DNA from: Dipteronia dyeriana
Lineage: Eukaryota; Streptophyta; Magnoliopsida; Sapindales; Sapindaceae
NCBI GenBank assembly: GCA_032871835.1
Contig: CM065298.1
Location: 98,703,891-98,767,890 of the forward strand
Direction: 5' to 3'
DNA: 64,000 nt
Part shown: positions 20,425 to 33,200 of the stretch, one piece after another
How positions within the stretch are numbered: position 1 is the first letter of the stretch
How the letters are laid out: the number at the start of each line of letters is the position of its first letter
Translations under genes and position numbers: made by a program
Notes under the pieces: model-generated
What the model was told of the DNA's origin: nothing
What the model saw: the letters and a program-made list of their open reading frames with translations, nothing else
The model's database searches: none

Positions 20425-21464
20425 GGGTAAATTGCACTAACCTACCCTGATTATGTATATAATTACATTAAAACCAGTGATATTTACATAATAACACAAA
20501 CATACCTTTGACCCGTTGACTAACGGTTGACCACTGTTAGTTAACCACATAAAAAGAGAAATACCGGTTTTGCCCTTTCCTTTGCCATTGTATTTATAAG
20601 GGCAAATTACACTAACTTACCCCGATTATACGTACAATTGTACTAAAACCAGTGAAAATATCAAAAGAACCCAAACGTACCCTCTGATCCTTTGATTAAC
20701 TTTGACCACGTATGCTTTAAATATTAAAGCAGCCATGTCTGCTTTAAATATTAAAACAGTCATGTCTGCTTTTAATTAATATTATTACACAAACTTTTAA
20801 TTATTTGTTTAGTTTTAAATTTGAATTAATATAAATTTCTTGAAGCAACAACGTCTACTTTAAATACAAAAAGTAATTTAAAACAAACATGGTTGATAAA
20901 AGATATTTATATCAACTAAAATTTAAAACTAAACAACTTATTAAAAGGAAAATAAATATTAATTTTTAAAATTATCATCATCATCAAAAATAAATAAATA
21001 ATAATTATAATTAACATCATCATCCTCCCAAACATCCACATCAATACCTTTTTTATATATTATATTTTCTAATACTTTTATTTTTAATTGATTGACTAAT
21101 TTTATATAATTAAGTATTATTTCTATAAGGGTAAAAGTAACAATTCTTTTCATTTGTGATTAACTATCAGTTGTCAACGTTAGCCAACGGATCAGAGGGT
21201 ATGTTTATGTTATTTTGATAATTTCACGGGTTTCACGGGTTTTAGTACAATTATACATATAATCGAGATAAGTTAGTATAATTTGCCCTTACAAGTACAA
21301 GGGTAAGGGAAAGGGTAAAACTGGCATTTCCCTTTTTCTTATGGTTGACTAACGGTGGTCAACCGTTAGTCAACAGATCAAAGGTATGTTTGTGTTATTA
21401 TGTAAAGATCAATGGTTTTAATGCAATTATGCAAATAATTAGGGTAAGTTAGTGCAATTTTCCC
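20425..21464. mobile_element. MULE-like element with double nested TIRs (1040 bp)
   Basis: A perfect 9-bp TSD, tatatttaa, lies at 20416-20424 and 21465-21473. The outer TIRs (20425-20599 and 21289-21464) start gggtaaattgcactaac. Immediately inside them lies a second TIR pair of the same family (about 20600-20705 and 21180-21288), starting gggcaaattacactaac. The core is AT-rich with no coding sequence. No separate TSD surrounds the inner pair. Confidence 0.8.
20600..21288. mobile_element. Inner MULE-like unit
   Basis: Its ends match each other inverted for about 105 bp and are related to the outer TIR. The flanking nine bases are tatttataa on the left and ttacaagta on the right. These are inverted relatives of each other rather than direct repeats, so this may not be a simple later insertion. 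Confidence 0.6.
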
Positions 21465-21473
21465 TATATTTAA

Positions 21474-21944
21474 TCCAATTCCACGCATCAAACGGGGCAT
21501 CATAGAGGGGAGCATAGTCCACTTTGACTAGAGGTTGATCAATTGAGATGTTACACCGATTATGACAGGTTTCGTGTCCGAATCTGCTAAAAGCATGACA
21601 CTATTGGTGGCTGAGAATGTCACGATACCAAATCAGAGGCTTTCCGATGTCGAGTAATACTAGGATTCCCAATTTTTGTTTTCCAAAGAACTTTCCACTT
21701 GATATGCATGTGAGTTGTCCGCATTACATCCCAACCATATAATCTCATGATTTACGAAATGTTAGAGCTTGTCCTGCAGTTGTTTTTCAGCCCGATTTTG
21801 TTTTTATTTTCTAAAAATAATTTCGAATTCACGTTCACCAACTGTTTTTTATTTTATTTTAAAAAAACAAAATGGAAAACAAAATCGATGTTAAAAGAGA
21901 AAATTTTGAAAAACAACTTTTAAATGTTTTCTAAGTTTTTCACT
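21474..21944. other. Spacer, nothing recognised
   Basis: This is AT-rich unique-looking sequence with no frame, terminal repeat or RNA gene that I can support. Confidence 0.4.
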
Positions 21945-22270
21945 TTTTTTTTTCTTTGATCCTCTTCATCTTCTCTGATTTTTTTTCTTCTTCGATCCTC
22001 TTCTTCTTCTTTTTCTTCTCCGATGATTCTTTTTCTCTGATCCTTCTCTTTCTCCTTCTCCTTCTCCTTCTCCAATCCTTCTTCTTAACTGATCCTCTTC
22101 CTCTTCTTCTTCTTCTTCTCTGATCCTTTTCTTCCTCTTATTCGATCCTTCTTCTTTCCAATCATCTTCTTTTTCTTCTTCTCCGGTATTTTTCATTTCT
22201 TTTAATTATTTTCTTCTTCTTCTTCTCCGAGCTGGTTTCCTTTCTTATTCTTCCTTTAATTTTTTTTTAT
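21945..22270. repeat. Polypyrimidine tract (copy 1)
   Basis: The sequence is dominated by ttc, ctt and tctgatcc. The same type of sequence stands at 25908-26070 in front of the second C LTR. The open frame on its minus strand (21966-22196) is low-complexity Lys/Arg/Glu and not a gene. Confidence 0.8.
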
Positions 22271-22467
22271 ATTGTTTTACTGTTATTTATATTTATTAAA
22301 GTAATATTTATTTATAATTTAAGAGTTTAGTTTTGATTATTTGATTATTTGATTTTTTCAGAAGTAATTTGTGACGTTTTACTTTTGTTTAATTTATAAA
22401 TTACAATACAAAATTATATTAGTTAAATATTTAATCAATTTATTTATAATTGTAATAATATTAAACA

Positions 22468-23200
22468 TGTTATATGTAAATTTTGTGGAAAGTACAGGTC
22501 ATCACAAAACCACGTGAGCAAAGACACTTCATCAGAGAACTGTCAGATCAACATTCTGGAAGGTGTCCTAGTCCTAATTGTAAGAATGTTCAGTGGAAGT
22601 CCGAGTAGGTCCGAGTAAGAATGAACCAAGCGTTATCACATATTCGGTTCTACTCGGGGCAACGAAGAATCTTCAAGTTGCGCCTCTAGTTAAAGCAATG
22701 AGACTCCCAAGATATTACCAACACCGCATATTTAATGCAAACAGGGAGATCCAGAAGGAAAAAAATTATCTTCACAAGCAAACACAAGGAGTTCTAGAAG
22801 GAAACAAGTATCCCAAGTTATATGAAAGACCTACACAATTAATGCCATTAAATAGACAAACCAAAATACGAAAGATCTATTTTTTGCCAATTTTTGGCTT
22901 GTACGCTAAGAAACAAAACCCTAGCCAGACATATATTTATACCTCTGTAAATCATATTGTAGACAAACAGACTTAACAAAAAGAAAGGCAAGAGAGATCG
23001 AGTGATTGTAATTCAAATATTTCTTTACTGGATTTGACTTGGTTGCATACGTAACCATCCGTGGATGTTTCTCTGATCATCGGAATTTTACCAAGTATTT
23101 ATGGTTTTCGTTTTTAGTTATCTACCGATATTTTTTCTATTACAGGTTTCATAAGTTTACGTTGTTGACTTTCTTGACTATCAAGAAATTGCCGTCAACA
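22468..23200 (+). repeat. LTR C1 (Tat-type)
   Basis: It starts tgttatatgtaaa, like the LTRs of A and B, and ends gccgtcaaca. The primer-site-like attggtgctagaag follows. No partner 3' LTR or polypurine tract was found in the window. Confidence 0.75.
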
Positions 23201-23260
23201 ATTGGTGCTAGAAGAATGGACTATCGCAATTAAATTCGTTTAAGAAACACCCTTGAGACA

Positions 23261-24762
23261 ATGGCCACCGACGAAAACGGAGATAGTTCCAGGAACGTCC
23301 GGGACTCACTGGATGATATGCAGAGAGTTGATGCTTCGCAAGATCCTACGAGGATTGCAGTTGGGGGTCAGTCAGTGCCTATAGCATGCGTCTAGAAAAT
23401 CCCTCCAACTAGCGAAGACAACGAACGACGGTTCAGGAAGACACTACATCAGTTATTTGCAGATGCAGCCAGGGAAGGAGTAGACCTATCCACCACAGAG
23501 GGGTTGATTCCATCAAGTTAGTCGTCTTTCTTATATCATCCACCAGGAAGGCTCCGATCAATCATAGTCGGACCAGAATCAAATGCACCAGGGATATAAA
23601 CGAATCTGAACCCTGCCATCAAGACAAAGGATGCACCACATAAATAAACCCGTACTCGTGAAACACCAGCAGAGGGTCAACACTGGAGGCGTAGTCGTGA
23701 TCGACATCATAAATATACCCGGCGAAGGGATTGGTCGTCATCATCAAAGGACGATTATCATCACTGAAAATGCCACAGAGGAACTTTACACCTATAAAGC
23801 TTGACTCGAGAAAACCAAATTTAAGATGAAGAAGAGCCCAGAACATGCTTAACTGTCACTCAAGAATTTAATCGTCAGGGGGAGCCAGTAGGAACGAGGG
23901 ACATCCTAATACAAAGTTTGAATCGAGAGGTTCAGAATAACATGCGTCATATGGATTTATTGGTTAGGCATTATGGAAGCAACGAATTGTCGAATGACGA
24001 TTCAGATAGCCCATTCACAAATGACATCCTCTTGACAACTTTCCTAGAGAGATTCAGGATGCCGCATGTGGAGCAGTTCAAGAAAGATACGGATACTAAA
24101 GAACATATCAGGCGATGCCTATAGCGATGCCTTGTTATGCCTGAATTTCCCTCAGACTTTGTGAGATGTAGGTTCCCGATGGTTTGGCAGACTTCCTAGT
24201 GCATGCATTGGAAACTTTGGCAAATTAAGCAAAGCCTTCTCGATGCAATTTCTCGGGAACGTACACAGAGGAAATTAGTAGCTCATCTTTCCTAATTAAA
24301 GAAAGGAAATGATGAATCATTAAAGAAGTACACGGGGAGATTCAGTCAGGCGGTGTTGGAGATCAAAAGCACGAATGATGAAGCAATCATTGCCGTATTT
24401 ATAAACAATTTGCAGAACGGCCGATTATCCTTTGACTTGAGGAGAGCCCGCCTTACCAGGTATGCAGACCTGATGGATATGGCAGACGGATATGCACTAC
24501 TCGATAAGGAGAAAATTGCAACCAGGGGTCACTTCATGCATGGAGGGCAACCCGAAGAACCAAAGCCCAAAGAGGTAGAGTCTCGATCCTAGAGCTAAAA
24601 TGAAGGTAAGCAGAAGGGTAGCAACAAAGACGATATAAATAAGGATGAGAGCAGTTGGCGTAGGGGAATCAACCAGGCAAAGGATAAGTTCTAGGGAAAA
24701 TACACAAATTACACTCCCCTTACAAAAAAAAAGGACGAGATCTTGGCTATCTTGAAGGAGAT
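23261..24762 (+). pseudogene. Tat-type gag of unit C1
   Basis: The N-terminus MATDENGDSSRNVRDS and QLFADAAREGVDLSTTEG is followed by RFRMPHVEQFKKDTD (frame 23918-24124) and AIIAVFINNLQNGRLSFDLRRARL (frame 24353-24592). It then reaches GKYTNYTP and EILAILKEIK. It is related to gag of A over its length. Numerous stops and frameshifts are present. It ends abruptly at a join with Athila-type gag. Confidence 0.75.
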
Positions 24763-25907
24763 CAAGAGGAGAATGTGAATGTGGACCCACCGAAGGCACC
24801 TACACATGAGGAAAATGAGGGTGTTATAGCAATAAGGGAATCTGGCCAACTTATGATGGAGCACCAGCTATCACCTATAGTGTTGAGTGCGACAGCTAGG
24901 AGCTATGAGCTCAAGAAACTTCACATTGCCATGCTTCCTTCTTTCAATGGCCACCCGACCAAAGATTGTTTACAATTTATGAAGGATTATCATTTCATTT
25001 TGGAGACCTTCTCGATAGGCCGACTCACCGAAGAACAATTAAAGATGAAATGTTTTAGGTATTGTCTAAAGGACAAAGCCAATGTGTGGTTTGCTTCTTT
25101 GAGGGCAGGATCCTTAACTACATGGGATGAAGTTTGCTAAGCCTTTTTTAACAATTTCTTTCCGACCATGAAGACAAGAAATTCGGGTATTGCAAGCTTC
25201 ACCGAGGAAAACGATGAGCCTTTTCATGAGGCTTAGGGAAGATATAGGCAACTTGTGGAACAAATCCCTCCTCACATGGTGACAGATGAGTATAAGGTTT
25301 GCATATTCTAGGATGGGTTGACAACCTTCACACAAGCTTCCGTGGACAATGCATGTGGGGGTTTGATCATCAACAAATCGACGGTTGAGATTTTTGAAAT
25401 TTATGAGATGTTGGCTCTCAACTCCCAAGATAGAAGCTCAACTTCAAGAAGGGGAGGAAAGCATGGGATTAGTCAATACATAGACATGTCAATCCAAATG
25501 GCAAGGCTAACCAAGCAAGTGGAGTTGATGGCAAGAAATATGGGTCAACAACAAAGTGGGGCAAACTTGTTGTGTAATGTAAATCGTCAATGAAGGGAGA
25601 TGATGCTATATGAGACGCAGGATGTCCAAGCATTAAACTATCAAAGAGGAAGAAATGACCCATATTCTAACTCTTACAACCTGAGGTGGCGCAACCATCC
25701 CAACTTCTCACGGTCTGACCTAAATAATGTTTTGAACAATCAAGCTCAGAACAACCAAGGATGAAACCAAGGGAGCTTTAATGGGGGGAACTACCAAGGC
25801 CAAGGGTCTAGTGGGCAGCAGTGGAACAACTCGGGTAATCGAGTTGTGACTTCACATCAGCTAGGAAGAGTTCTTTGGAATACATTGTGACTACCCTCGC
25901 TCAGAGT
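24763..25907 (+). pseudogene. Athila-type gag fragment, copy 1
   Basis: After the join, the sequence encodes NVDPPKAPTHEEN, then the Retrotrans_gag core with HIAMLPSFNGHPTKDCLQF, GRLTEEQLKMKCFRYCLKD and VWFASLRAGSLTTWDEVC. It continues with GLTTFTQASVDNACGG and the NDPYSNSYN region near 25656. The same start is seen in the Athila element at 63711-64000. Stops interrupt it, and it is cut at the duplication joint at 25907. Confidence 0.8.
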
Positions 25908-26259
25908 TCTTCTCCGATCCTTTTTTTTCTATCTTCGATTCTTTTTCTTTCTGATCCTTTTCCTTTTCTTCTTCCTCGGTCTTTTTCGTTTCTTTTTCTT
26001 CTTTTTTTTCTTCTTCTCTGATCTGGTTTCCTTTCTTTTTCTTCCTTTTATATATTTTTTTATTTTTTTCTGTTATTTATATTTATTAAAATTATATATT
26101 TTTATAATTTAAGAGTTTAGTTTTGATTAATTAATTTTTTGATTTCTTTTTGAAATAATTTTTGACGTTTTACTTTTGTTTAATTTATAAATTACAATAC
26201 AAAAATTATATTAGTTAATTATTTAATCAAATTAATTATAATTGTAATAATATTAAACA
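25908..26259. repeat. Pyrimidine tract and AT-rich flank, copy 2
   Basis: This repeats 21945-22467 in shortened form, including the shared stretch tttaatttataaattacaat. It starts directly after Athila gag sequence and so marks the duplication joint. Confidence 0.75.
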
Positions 26260-26989
26260 TGTTGTATGTAAATTTGTCAAAAGAACACGTCATCACAAAA
26301 CCACGTGAGCAAAGACACTTCATATGAGAACTGCTAGATCAACGTTCCGGAAGGTGTCCAAGTTCTAGTTGCAAGAATGTTCAGTGGAAGTCCGAGTAGG
26401 TCTGAGTAAGAATGAACCAAGCGTTATCGCATATTCGGTTCTACTCGGGGCAAAGAAGAAGCTTCAAGTTGCGCCTCTAGTTCAAGCAACGAGACTCCCA
26501 AGATATTACCAACACCGCATATTTAATGCAAACAGAGAGATCCAGAAGGAAAAAAATTATCTTCACAAGCAAACACAAGGAGTTCTAGAAGGAAACAAGT
26601 ATCCCAAGTTATATGAAAGACCTACACAATTAATGCCATTAAATAGACAAACCAAAATACGAAAGATCTATTTTTTGCCAATTTTTGGCTTGTACGCTAA
26701 GAAACAAAACCCTAGGCAGACATATATTTATACCTTTGTAAATCATATTGTAGACACACAAAATTAACAGAAAGAAAGGCAAGAGATCGAGTGATTGTAA
26801 TTCAAATATTTCTTTACTGGACTTGACTTGGTTACATATGCAGCCATCCATGCATGTTTCTCCGATCATCGGAGTTTTACCACGTATTTCTGGTTTTCGT
26901 TTTCAGTTATCTTTTGATCTTTTTGCTATTAAAAGTTTCATAAGTTTATGCTGTTGGCTTTCTTGACCATCAAAAAATTATCGTCAACA
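26260..26989 (+). repeat. LTR C2 (Tat-type)
   Basis: This is nearly identical to LTR C1, starting tgttgtatgtaaa and ending tcgtcaaca. The open frames 22593-22976 and 26369-26767 are the same LTR reading frame in the two copies and I do not call them genes. Confidence 0.75.
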
Positions 26990-27050
26990 ATTGGTGCTAG
27001 AAGTAGGGGATATCACAATTAAATTCGCTTAGGAAACACCCTTGAGACAA

Positions 27051-28595
27051 AGGCCACCGACGGAAATGGGGATAGTTCCAGGAACGTCCAGGACTCACCG
27101 AATGATATGCAGAGAGTTGATGCCTCCCAAGATCTTGTGAGGATTGCTGTTGGGGATCAGTCAGTGTCTTTAACAGGCGTCCAGAATGTCCCTTCAACCA
27201 GCGAAGATATTACAAGACAGTTCAGGGAGACGCTGCAGCAGTTATTAGCAGATGCAACCTGGGAAGGAGTATATCTGTCCACCACAGAGGGGTTGATTCC
27301 ATCAAATTATTCACCTCTCTTAGATCATCCACCAGGAAAGCTCCAGTCAATCATAGTCGGACCAGAATCAGACAAACCAGAGACAGACAAGAATTAGAAC
27401 CCTGCTATCAAGACAAATGATGCACCATGCGAACAAACCCGAACTCGTGAAGCACCAGCAGAGGTTCGACTTCGGAGGCATAGTCGTGATCAAACAGGGA
27501 ATGATCGACATCATAAATATACCAGGTGATGGGACCGATCATCAACATCAGAGGACGACTATCATCGAAGGACTATTATCTTCACCAAAAACGCCACAGA
27601 GGAACTATACGCCTATAGGGCTTGACTCGAGAAAACTAAAGGCAAGATGAAGAAAAGCCCATAACATGCTTAACTGTCACTCAAGAATTTAATCGTCAGA
27701 GGAAGCCAGTAGGCGAGAGGGACATCCTAATACAAAGTTTGACTCGAGATGTTCAGAATAACAGATGTCAAATGGATACATTTGTTAGGCGTTATGGACG
27801 CAACGAATTATCGGATGATGATTCCGATAGCCCATTCAAGAATGACATCCTCCGGACAACGTTTTTAAAGAGATTCAAGATGCCACATGTGGAGCAGTTC
27901 AAGAAAGATACAGATCCTAAAGAGCACATCAGGTGATGCCTATAATGATGCCTAGTTGTGCCTAAATTTCCCTCAAACTTTGGGAGATGTAGGGTCCCGA
28001 TGGTTTGGCAGACTTTCTAGTGCAAGCATTGGAAACTTTGGTGAATTAAACAAAGCCTTCTCAAGGAAATTTCTCAGGAACGTACACAGGAGGAAATCAG
28101 TAGCTCATATTTCCTAATTAAAGCAAGGAAATGATGAATCATTAAAGAAGTACCTGGAGAGATTCAGTCAGGCGGTGTTGAAGATTGAAAGCATGAATGA
28201 TAAAGCATTCATCACTGCATTTATAAAAAAATTACAGAACGACTGATTATCCTTTGACTTGAGGAGAGCCCGCTTTACCAGGCATACAAACCTGATGGAT
28301 ATGACAGATGGATATGCACTAGCCTGAGGAGGAGGAAATTGCAACCAGAGGTCACTTCATGCATGAGGTGTTATAGTAATGAGAGAATCCAGCTAATGAG
28401 GCAGAGTCCAGGTCCTAGTGCCAAAAGGAAGTAAGAAGAAGGGTAGCAACAAAAATGATAGAAATAAGGGTGAGAGCAGCTGGCGTAGGGGCACCGACCA
28501 AGCGAAGAATAAGTTCCTGGGAAAATACATAAATTATACTCCTCTTAAGAAAAAACAGGACAAGATCTTGGCTATCTTGGAAGAGATCAATAGGG
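27051..28595 (+). pseudogene. Tat-type gag of unit C2
   Basis: This is the duplicate of the C1 gag: MQRVDASQDLVRIAVGDQSV, QLLADATWEGVYLSTTEG, KRFKMPHVEQFKKDTD (27739-27936) and GKYINYTPLKKKQDKILAILEE (near 28560). Its stops differ partly from copy 1, so both copies decayed after the duplication. It joins Athila-type gag near 28596. Confidence 0.75.
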
Positions 28596-28797
28596 GAATG
28601 TGAATGTGGACCCACCGAGGGCATCTACACATGAGGTGTTATAGCAATGAAAGAATCCAGCTAACCTATGATAGAGCATCAACCAACACCTATAGTGTTG
28701 AGTGCGGCGTTTAGGAGTTATAAGCTCAAGGGACTTCGCATTGCCATGCTTCCTTCTTTCAATAGCCACCAGACCGAAAATTGTTTATGTTGACGTT
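28596..28797 (+). pseudogene. Athila-type gag, copy 2, first part
   Basis: This begins with the same NVDPPRA sequence as copy 1 and reaches LRIAMLPSFNSHQTENCL. Element B then interrupts it, and the gag continues at 40104 after the TSD gttta. About 40 bp are missing compared with copy 1. Confidence 0.8.
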
Positions 28798-29649
28798 GAT
28801 TTCTCAATAGATGAGGAAGTCACCAACGTTAGATTTTGTTATGACCTGTCAAAAGAGAAAGAGAAAGAGAATGTAAAGTAAGCAATAATGACGCGAGTTT
28901 ACATAGTAAAAATCTGATGATCGGAGAAACTTTTCACGGGATGGTTGAATGCATAACCTAGCCAAATCCACTATTTAAACAGAGAATTACACCACTCGAT
29001 CTCTCTTGCCTATTTCTTGCAATGATTACTCTTGAGTTTTTTTTTTCTATAATGTCTCTCTCTTTTACAATGTGATTATGGGTCTATTTATATGTGTATA
29101 GAACCTTAATCCTTGTTGTACTAGTAAAAATAATTGTATTTTAATTAAGGTTGGTCGCTTGTTGTAGTCGTCTTTATCCTGTTCCTATTTCGAAGATCGT
29201 GTGGAGATCAAATGGGACTCTGGTGTTATAGTTCGTTTAGGATTTATTTCCTTATCGATGTGCTATTTTCTTGAAGAAGTAGAGTTGTTGCTTGATTTGG
29301 AATTTCTTCCTGTTTGGTATTTTATTCTTCTAGAAACTCTTTTGGACATGGAGGTCTTGCATATTGGAGCATAATTCATGGTTCACCCATGTATGTGTAT
29401 CATTTGCTGGATTTCTTTATTCAGGTTTCTCATGTTGTCATGAGTAGAACATAATGTGTCGAGTACTCTATCTCGAGTAGGACATAATATACCGAACACC
29501 TATATTCAGACTTACTCGGGTTCTTATTCCTTTGAAATATCTTGAATGGTGTCTTCTAGATGCCTGTTCGGATGCCTATCTACCAATCTTTTTAAGAGAT
29601 TGTCTTACCTGTCGGTGACGTGTACATCCAATAAGATATACATATAACA
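28798..29649 (-). repeat. 3' LTR of element B
   Basis: The plus strand starts tgttgacgttgatttctc and ends tatacatataaca. It is the partner of 39256-40103. The polypurine tract lies just right of it. Confidence 0.9.
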
Positions 29650-29660
29650 ATACCCCCTTA
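29650..29660 (-). promoter_or_regulatory. Polypurine tract of element B
   Basis: The minus strand taagggggtat abuts the 3' LTR and matches aagggggcat in front of the right LTR of A. Confidence 0.7.
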
Positions 29661-30211
29661 AAATATTTGTGCCGAGTATAATTCATTTTGGCAGAAATAT
29701 TTTAATTGCTGTGAATTCCAACTTGCCTTTTATCTTTCCCTTATTAATTTCTCATTAATGTAGGAATGATAATCCTTAAACGATTCATTGCATAATGATG
29801 TGTCTCAATGTTAACCACGTATATGCGGTTTGTCTCTTCACGTGAAATCCCAATGATAGTGACGTTTTGAAATCCTATCGGCTTAATCTGCTCTTTCGAC
29901 AACATGTGTTCTTTATTGTTTGGTATATCTATGGGCATTTACGAGACGCGACTCATCGACTATCGGGTACGCAGCCTACGTCATCAAACATCATTTCTTT
30001 TGATCTTCCCGTCTTTCCTAACCCTAGGGTTTCGTGTTTTAATCATTAAGCGGTTCATTTAAATTGTTGAGGGCTATCTTATTGCTTTCCTCATTAAAAG
30101 ATAAAATCCTAGCTTGCTCCTACCTTCCATCTCATTCACGTACAAATCCATATTCGCTCTTAATTGAAGCTTTCTTCTAATTTCCTGCGTCTGCTTTAAA
30201 GGTCAGTTCCA
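29661..30211. other. Spacer upstream of the antisense gene in element B
   Basis: No coding sequence is recognised. It lies between the polypurine tract and the antisense start and would hold that gene's promoter and leader. An attaaaagataaaat near 30090 is a weak TATA candidate. Confidence 0.35.
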
Positions 30212-33200
30212 ATGGATTCTGTTTCATGGCATCACCTTTTGTTATAGCTTTCGAGGCGCTTGATAGTGAAGATTTTCAATTGGTTTCTTGTGTTCGTAGG
30301 TTATTGGGGGAAACTACACCTGATGAGTGTTCTTTTTTAGATGTTGATTTTTTGGGCTTCATCTAGATGCTCACTTTAGTTCTATCTCTGAATCTTCTTC
30401 CAGCTCTGAATCTTCTGTTTTTGATCATTATAGGGTTCCTTTACGATCAAGGATGGGAAAGCATCAGAGTAACCGTTCAATTCACAAATGTAGTTCGAGT
30501 GGTATTCAGATTAGAAGGCAAGCAATCAACGAGAACGACTTTGAGGAAGAGTATTGGGCTTCTCGAATCCCTTTTTCTATTGATTTTTTGAGTGCGTATG
30601 ATGCTGAGCCGAATATGGCCGGGAAAGAAATTGAAAAATATCACACTCGATTTGATCTAGACGATTCGATTTTACTGGCTCCTGCTAGTGATAGAGTTGC
30701 GTGGAACCCTCCATCTGGCATGGTAGCAATTTACGGATCTATGCTCTGCTATGGTTTGACTCTTCCCCTCTAGCCTTTTATTTCTTGGTTCCTTGCTGAG
30801 GCGGGGATTGCTCCAGCCCTACTTGCCCTGAACAACTATATGATCTTGATGTGTATACGGCACATGTAGAGCCAAATGAACTTTTCATCGTCTTCTCCTC
30901 ATGAAATTAGACACTTTTATACTCTAAGACAGTCTGATCAAACTGGAACTTATTTTCTTCTATCTAGCCAACCAGATAGCTGGATTCCTGAGGGGACAAA
31001 TGTGAACCGGGGAGTTGACATTTCCTCAGACGCCAAGAAGAAAGGCTTTGTGTGGGGTTTCTCTACCTCCAACAAGTACTGGAAAAATAACTGGTTTTTC
31101 ACTGGAGGAAACTTGAGACTCGACATCGAGTTCTCAGTTAGGGAAAACCGAGAGGTACTGACGGTTCCCCATTTCTTTTGTTCCTCTGACAGTTAGAATA
31201 AGTCACAGTCTATTTTCACTGATACCGAGTTGACTAGACTTGCTCGGGAGGCCGTGCGTACTCTGGAAAAGAAATGCAGGTTCTATCTTTTTAATGAGAA
31301 GAAAATGATAGAACCCGATTTTTTTTCTCAGATTTTAGATTATCGTAGTCGACGTAAGTAGAATTTTATCATTCTTATTTTACGCATTTTGTTCTCTTTT
31401 CTGACTCGTTTGTATTCAGTGTATGATATAGACATCATCTGCGACGTTCAGGCTCGCCAGATGAAATAGATTATTCAAACGAGTCGTAAGGAAGCTTCTC
31501 GCTAAAATAAGGAAGGGGTTGCTTCGCCTGATGACGATTTGGATGAGGACTTCGACGAGGCTGATGAGCAAATTCCTGAGTATACTCCTGAAGAAATTAT
31601 TCTACCTAAGCAGGGGATTCAAGTGGTCCGAGTGGGCCCTGTTGGAACTAAAGGTGCCTCAAGGATGACTGAGGATGAAGGCAGGCAAAAAGGATGTCCT
31701 AGTGGTGCAGTGCCTACTGAGCAGTTTGTTGTTGGGAATGAGGAATGAGTTAAGGTACCGCCTAATGAGCAGGTAAACCTTTATCCTGATCTTTTTGAAT
31801 CCTTCCAAGATATTACGGAAGATTAAGAAGATCCTACGACTGACCTCAGCTTCCATAATACTCGGGTCAAGGAAAGGAAGGCAGCAAATTCTCCCGCTCG
31901 TCCTCAGAAGGTTCCTCAGGTGGAGTCATTTGTTGAATCGAGTGGCGATGGCGCCGATGTTAGAGTTTCCCCGAGTGTCCGGGTTGAGGCACTTTAGGGT
32001 GAGTGGAATCTTTGGACAATCTAAACAGGGATTCTTTGCCCTCTAAAGTTGAGGATGCAGAAGTAGGATCCTCGAGCGATCTTTCGTGTCCCACCCCCTA
32101 AGATATGTTAAGGATGATGTCGGCTGGTCCGGCTTTTATTGGGGATGACCACTAGAGCCGCTTCAGGGATGATTCCTCAACAGATCATCTTCAAAATATT
32201 TTTAACAGCGCGAGCTACATAAGTCTTCTATCTTGACCCTTGCCTTAGTGCTCCTTGACTTAGATTTTTAACTTATTCTCTCTTGCAGGTGGTTGTTGAG
32301 TTTGCTGAGTTTGTTCAGACGTAACAACATCAAACGGATCGAATAAGGCATTTTGAAGCTCTGTTGAAAGAGAGTGAGGACAGCCGTGCTCGGATCGAGG
32401 CGGTATATCAAATGTAGGCGACCTCTACCAGGAGTTTGCCGACCGCTGTTTGGCTAAAAAAATGGAGGCTAAGGAGAAAGCGTTTGCTGCAGAAGAGAAA
32501 GCGTCTGCTGCAGAAGAGAAGGCTGTGTCCTTCCAAAATTTTCTTTCTGTCATCCATGAGTCAATGCTCAAGGCTGAACAAGCCAAATCGTCTTATGAGT
32601 AGAAAATCAAAGATCTTAAGCGCCAGACCTTGACAATCGAATCTTTTTCGAAAGAAACCCGACTGGATCTTGAAGTACAAGGGGTTGATCATTTCAAAAG
32701 ATCCCCAGCTTATGATGCCCTACTCCTTAGGGAGTTCTAACGGGGGTTGGTTTCAACCGGTGAATTTTTCAAAGTCAAGAACCAGGCAATTATAGTTTCT
32801 TTTTTTCTTTTTCTTTTTCTATAAAATTTTTTGGCCCAATTCGTTATTTTTTGGGTGAAATTCATTAGTTTGACCTATTATAAAAACTGGTTCTCCCATT
32901 TTCAGAACTATCTTATTTGGTTATTCTATCAAGATTTCCGTTGAAAAATTGGAATCTGACACGGTGCGAAGGTCAAATGGGGCTAATTAGGAATTATCCA
33001 TCATGAACCATGTGGATCGGTCCTTAAAGTCTCTTTGGACTCAGATGAATGAGTGAAAAGCTTACAGTCATAGCCAGGGCAAAGAACCTCATCCTATGGA
33101 TCTGGTGGTCCCATCGGAGCATTCTCTCTCGACCTTTTATTCTAGTCAGGAGGCTGATGTGGATGGGTTGAAGCCTGACGTTGGACTGATCCCTGAAATG

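Larger units (their letters stand above)
21945..25907. repeat. Tandem segmental duplication, first copy
   Basis: The copy runs from the pyrimidine tract through the AT-rich flank, LTR C1, Tat gag and the fused Athila gag, up to cgctcagagttc at 25907. The same order repeats from 25908, with homologous points offset by about 3790 bp (22561 matches 26352; 23261 matches 27051). Because the non-LTR flank is included, this is a segmental duplication rather than two independent insertions. The joint lies in short pyrimidine similarity (ttcttctc). Confidence 0.8.

Noticed and set aside
21966..22196. Lys/Arg/Glu-rich frame on the minus strand
   Set aside because: It is a translation of a pyrimidine-rich tract with no protein features.
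22593..22976. 127-residue frame, repeated at 26369-26767 (132 residues)
   Set aside because: Both lie wholly inside the C LTRs and are preserved only by the duplication.
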